Assembly (NCBI GenBank): GCA_035591015.1 | Contig: JAXIUW010088894.1 | Span: 1-31,225, forward strand | Direction of reading: 5' to 3' | Length of the DNA: 31,225 nucleotides | Source: Cephalothrix simula | Lineage: Eukaryota > Nemertea > Palaeonemertea > Archinemertea > Cephalotrichidae | Shown: piece by piece, positions 28,261-31,225 of the stretch | How the letters are laid out: the number at the start of each line of letters is the position of its first letter | How positions within the stretch are numbered: the first letter of the stretch is position 1 | Notes under the pieces: model-generated | Databases searched by the model: none | What the model was told of the DNA's origin: nothing | What the model saw: only the letters and a program-made list of their open reading frames with translations | Translations under genes and position numbers: made by a program

Positions 28261-30391
28261 CTGTAATATAAGCTGGGTTAGCGAGAAAGCAATTTTCAAC
28301 ATTCATGAATTGCCGTGTTTTGAAACTTTGCTTACAGATCCTTTCTAAACAAAATTATTCAACTGTTTTGATTTCACTTAAATACATAGTATTCATTAAA
28401 TTACTAGAGCCAGCAAACAATTATATCAATTGTGGAATAAAATTCATCCAAATGAGATTCAGGATGAAAAATTAAAAAAAAAAAACTTATTTGCCTTCAT
28501 AACCAAATGACTTCATCACCAAACTTCAAAACTTATTTTTGGTAGACTTTACGACTAGCTTTTTGTAGACTGAAAGTACAATAATTAAGGGATTTTGTGA
28601 TTTATTTAATTATAATCCAATTTAGGTAAGATTAGCTACTTCACCATTTTGTACTTACACCAGCGCAAAGATATAATTGAGATTCCACTCAGGGCCACTA
28701 TCATTTATAAAAGTTTCTTCATCAATACATATCCTTAGGACCATAAAATATTGAAAACTTAATGTCAATTCTCTTTCTTAAAGATAACAAATACTAATTG
28801 CAACTGGAGCTATTAAAGCCTGACAATTAAGATAAATTTAAGACATGGAATTTAAAATCAGCTTAGCCGTTAAATAAATCCTAGGATTTTTTAAAGTCAA
28901 CTAGAATTAAATCCAAAATTATCCCAACTAGAAATTTAAATTCTTGTTTCCTTGATATCAGCAACAATTTGATAAAGATGAAATAATCCTTACTAACCTC
29001 TTCATGGGTTTTACGAACCTCAAGTATTCATGATTCATTTATTTATTTAACCCATTTTAAAATCAGAATTCCCCTTGTCATGCTAATTCTGAATTATTTT
29101 TATATATTTCTAAAAGGTTTGCGTATTCAAAACCTTCTTCTTCTCTGATGGCTGGTTTTTTACAATGTATAACCCCATCCATTATTCTTTTCAATGCCTT
29201 TAAGTTTTAAAACTTATTATTTTTTAACCTGGATCATCTTTTATTCAACAATAATGGCTTCTAACCTTGTTATTTCGAGAACTGGCTAGCTCATTACCGA
29301 CCAAAGAGGTAGAATCAAGTTAATTTATGAATTTATGGAAGACACAAGTCTCTTTCGTCTTATATCATCATCTATCACTAAATAATTTAAATATACTAAA
29401 AGCCCAACCCTTTAAATGAATCTGACTTAGGCCGACCCAACTCATTTTCTAATGGAACAGCTGGACCTGAAAAAAACAATACCGATTTTGAGCATTCACG
29501 CGTTTATTTCCGCCTTAACACAAATGTCAGGCGGATTACCTTAAACACAAACAAATCAAAACCGCAAAATTTAACACCTAACATGTTCTTGATCCAGTTG
29601 ATCAATCAACACAGCTGGCCATCTGATATTGGTACCAACACAAAGGCAATATAAAAATAATTTCAACAAAAGAATTTAAAAGAATATTTCAAAAAAATTT
29701 CAAAAGAATTTTGAGTGTATATAAAAGAATTTAAGGTTAACCATCGTAAAAATTTAAATTCATAAAATATTTCACATTAAAAAAATACCGTAATCATCTT
29801 TTAAAGATATTTAAGCAACTTCTAAAATATTGAAATATAAATATGCAGATATGAAATCACCGCCCAGAACAACAAAATTGCATTGTACTGTTTCGTGGAT
29901 TGCAACTATAAAATGATGAAAAAAAGTTACACAATTTAGCCTAATATTGTTATTAGAAAGTATCAACAAATAACAGGTGTACTTAATTATCTTACTTTTT
30001 CATAAAAACTAAATAAAAATATTTATCATTTTATGAACTTTCGAATGGCATTATGGGATATAACTTGATGGTCGCCATTTTGTTTTCAGTTAAAAATTAA
30101 AATCAATCGTTTTTTCATCACAAAAACATAAAATTTTGATAACAGAATTAATAAGAATCATACGGAAACAATAAAATAGATTTTTGACGTGCATGGAAAT
30201 AAAATTTCAGTGATTTAGTTAATTTTTCCAGCTTTTTCAACAATCATACAATAGAGAATATATTAAAATTTATTCCCTCTTTGTACTGTTTTCGTTAATT
30301 TTATAATAAGCTGATAGAAATAATTATGTAATATTAACAATATAGAAATAATATACATCGTCAGATTAAATATATTTTGCCAAAAACTTAC
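28261..30391 (-). other. Candidate long first intron, AT-rich, no unit
   Basis: No repeat unit, frame or RNA gene is visible. On the minus strand at 30048-30081 lie a YY1-like AAAATGGCGACC and a ZNF143/Staf-like CCCATAATGC. These often sit close to promoters, so this could also hold an alternative start. The intron reading depends on the exon proposed at 30392. Confidence 0.35.
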
Positions 30392-30480
30392 CCTAAATGT
30401 CCTTAGAAAACACAAATTCACGATCAACACGTCTGAACCACATCAAGTCAACACCGGAACTACGCAGAAGAAAGAAGTTC
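30392..30480 (-). ncRNA. Candidate first exon
   Basis: The strong donor TTTAGG-GTAAGTTTT ends a less AT-rich stretch. The 5' limit is set by a pyrimidine run, CTTCTTTCTTC, just after a TATATAT element. A 16-codon ATG frame closes three bases before the exon end, so the exon does not open a reading frame into the array. The pyrimidine-rich start resembles the TOP motif of some non-coding host genes. The start position is a guess. Confidence 0.4.
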
Positions 30481-30760
30481 GCAATATATATGGTGAAGTT
30501 TTTGTATTATTGCACAAAATAGTCCCATGTCACGTTTCACGAAATACATTTGAATAAGACAGATTTTTAAATTCCAATAATATACAAAATAAATATATTT
30601 TAGGCACAGATTTTATCCAGTTTCATAGTTTTAAATAGTATAGTATATTAAAAACAAATTTTAATCGCTGGCGAACGTATACTTATTCTAAATAAAGCTT
30701 TTGTGAAGTGGTCCGACGTCGGAAAATCGCTTCGAACTGGTTCTAACCAGTTCTTTCGTG
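30481..30760 (-). promoter_or_regulatory. Candidate promoter region with two palindromes
   Basis: TATATAT at about 30485-30491 lies just upstream of the proposed start. Further up are the perfect palindromes TCCGACGTCGGA (about 30712-30723) and GAACTGGTT-CT-AACCAGTTC (about 30735-30754). The position fits an upstream regulatory region; binding factors are unknown. Confidence 0.35.
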
Positions 30761-31225
30761 TTAAATTGTTCATTGTCGTAACTACTTTTCGGGTTCTTTA
30801 TTTCGACAAGTTTCGGGAAAGAAGGGGGGGGGTGATTTTTTATTGAGACTTTGACAATTTTCTCACTTAGGCGAGAATATCTTTACTTTTGGGGGTAGCG
30901 TGGCCGATTCGGATTTAATAGGTTCCTGGTCCTGAGACAATTAAACGCAAAAATGGTATGCGGTACCAATAGGATCCATTAGGACGTGAGTGCCGGTTCG
31001 ACATACCTGACCATACCTAAATGAGCTGGCACTTTCGTGTAAGTGTACAAAACTCCAATCATAAATTGATTATTTTTTTCAAAATTGCGGCACTTCTGGC
31101 TAGCACTCAATTTTCTGGGGAGACACCCCCCAGATTAGTTTGTTAACCCTATTTTTGAAGGGGGGAGGGGCGGTTTTTCAAATATATCTGAAAAACGGCT
31201 CAGGGTAGGAAGCTGAAATTTTAGG
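30761..31225. other. Right flank, no gene recognised
   Basis: Slightly more GC-rich, with G runs at about 30825 and 31160 and a GGGGAGACACCCCCC stretch at about 31119. No splice unit of the array and no open frame of note. Confidence 0.5.

Larger units (their letters stand above)
2808..30480 (-). ncRNA. Putative multi-exon long non-coding RNA gene with tandemly amplified exons
   Basis: About 65-70 small units follow one another on the minus strand, each with branch point, acceptor, exon body and donor in the correct order. Exons are mostly 55-240 nt and introns mostly 62-400 nt. Four exon families (Z, A, B, C) occupy successive blocks. Protein coding is unlikely: one exon type begins with stops in all three frames within 11 nt, many others have stops in every frame, and copies differ by indels of 5, 11 or 14 nt. 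What is seen is the ordered splice signals. That they belong to one transcript starting near 30.48 kb is inference. Alternatives are several shorter transcripts, a small-RNA host gene, or a decayed repeat. I recognise no named gene. Confidence 0.6.

Overview
The window looks like a draft-assembled, AT-rich animal genome. Introns are small, splice and branch-point signals are metazoan-type, the words TACATGTA and TAGGCCTA are frequent, and there is one 100-N gap. A marine invertebrate is likely and an echinoderm is my best guess (low confidence; this rests on word usage only). I find no convincing protein-coding gene, rRNA, tRNA or CRISPR array. The open frames are short, and several exist only because the underlying DNA is repeated.

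The main content is one very unusual structure on the minus strand, from about 30.5 kb leftwards to about 2.8 kb. It is a tandemly amplified array of roughly 65-70 small putative exons (most 55-240 nt) separated by introns mostly of 60-400 nt. Nearly every unit has a branch point (CTAAC, TTAAC, TTAATC or GTAATC), then 15-22 nt later an acceptor (TTACAG, TTTCAG or TTGCAG), then an exon body, then a donor (GTGAGT, GTAAGT, GTAAGG or GTAAAA). The branch-point/acceptor blocks are the best conserved part of each repeat. Exon bodies carry stops in all frames and differ by indels that are not multiples of three, so I read the product as a long non-coding RNA with an amplified exon set. That is an inference; no transcript evidence is available here.

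Layout, left to right (the putative gene reads right to left): 1-2.8 kb holds foldback and palindromic repeats and a hAT-like non-autonomous element with an internal minisatellite. 2.8-5.6 kb is exon array Z, the most decayed. 5.7-13.3 kb is array A, with a higher-order unit of about 1.47 kb; two neighbouring copies match over about 880 bp. 13.2-15.0 kb is a transition with no clear unit. 15.0-24.2 kb is array B. 24.4-28.3 kb is array C, with two C-type exons also at 21.4-22.0 kb because a nine-exon B+C unit of about 2.97 kb is itself duplicated. 28.3-30.4 kb is a candidate long first intron. At 30.39-30.48 kb is a candidate first exon with a strong donor, a TATA-like element and a pyrimidine-rich start. 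The last 0.7 kb is upstream flank with two perfect palindromes.

The four exon families share one acceptor design, and the A and C exon bodies share the core TGTCMCAAAA on the transcribed strand. This suggests that all exons descend from one ancestral exon-intron unit amplified in several rounds. What the RNA does cannot be read from the sequence. Candidates are a modular, combinatorially spliced lncRNA, a host for small RNAs in its many introns, or a decaying tandem repeat that still carries splice signals.
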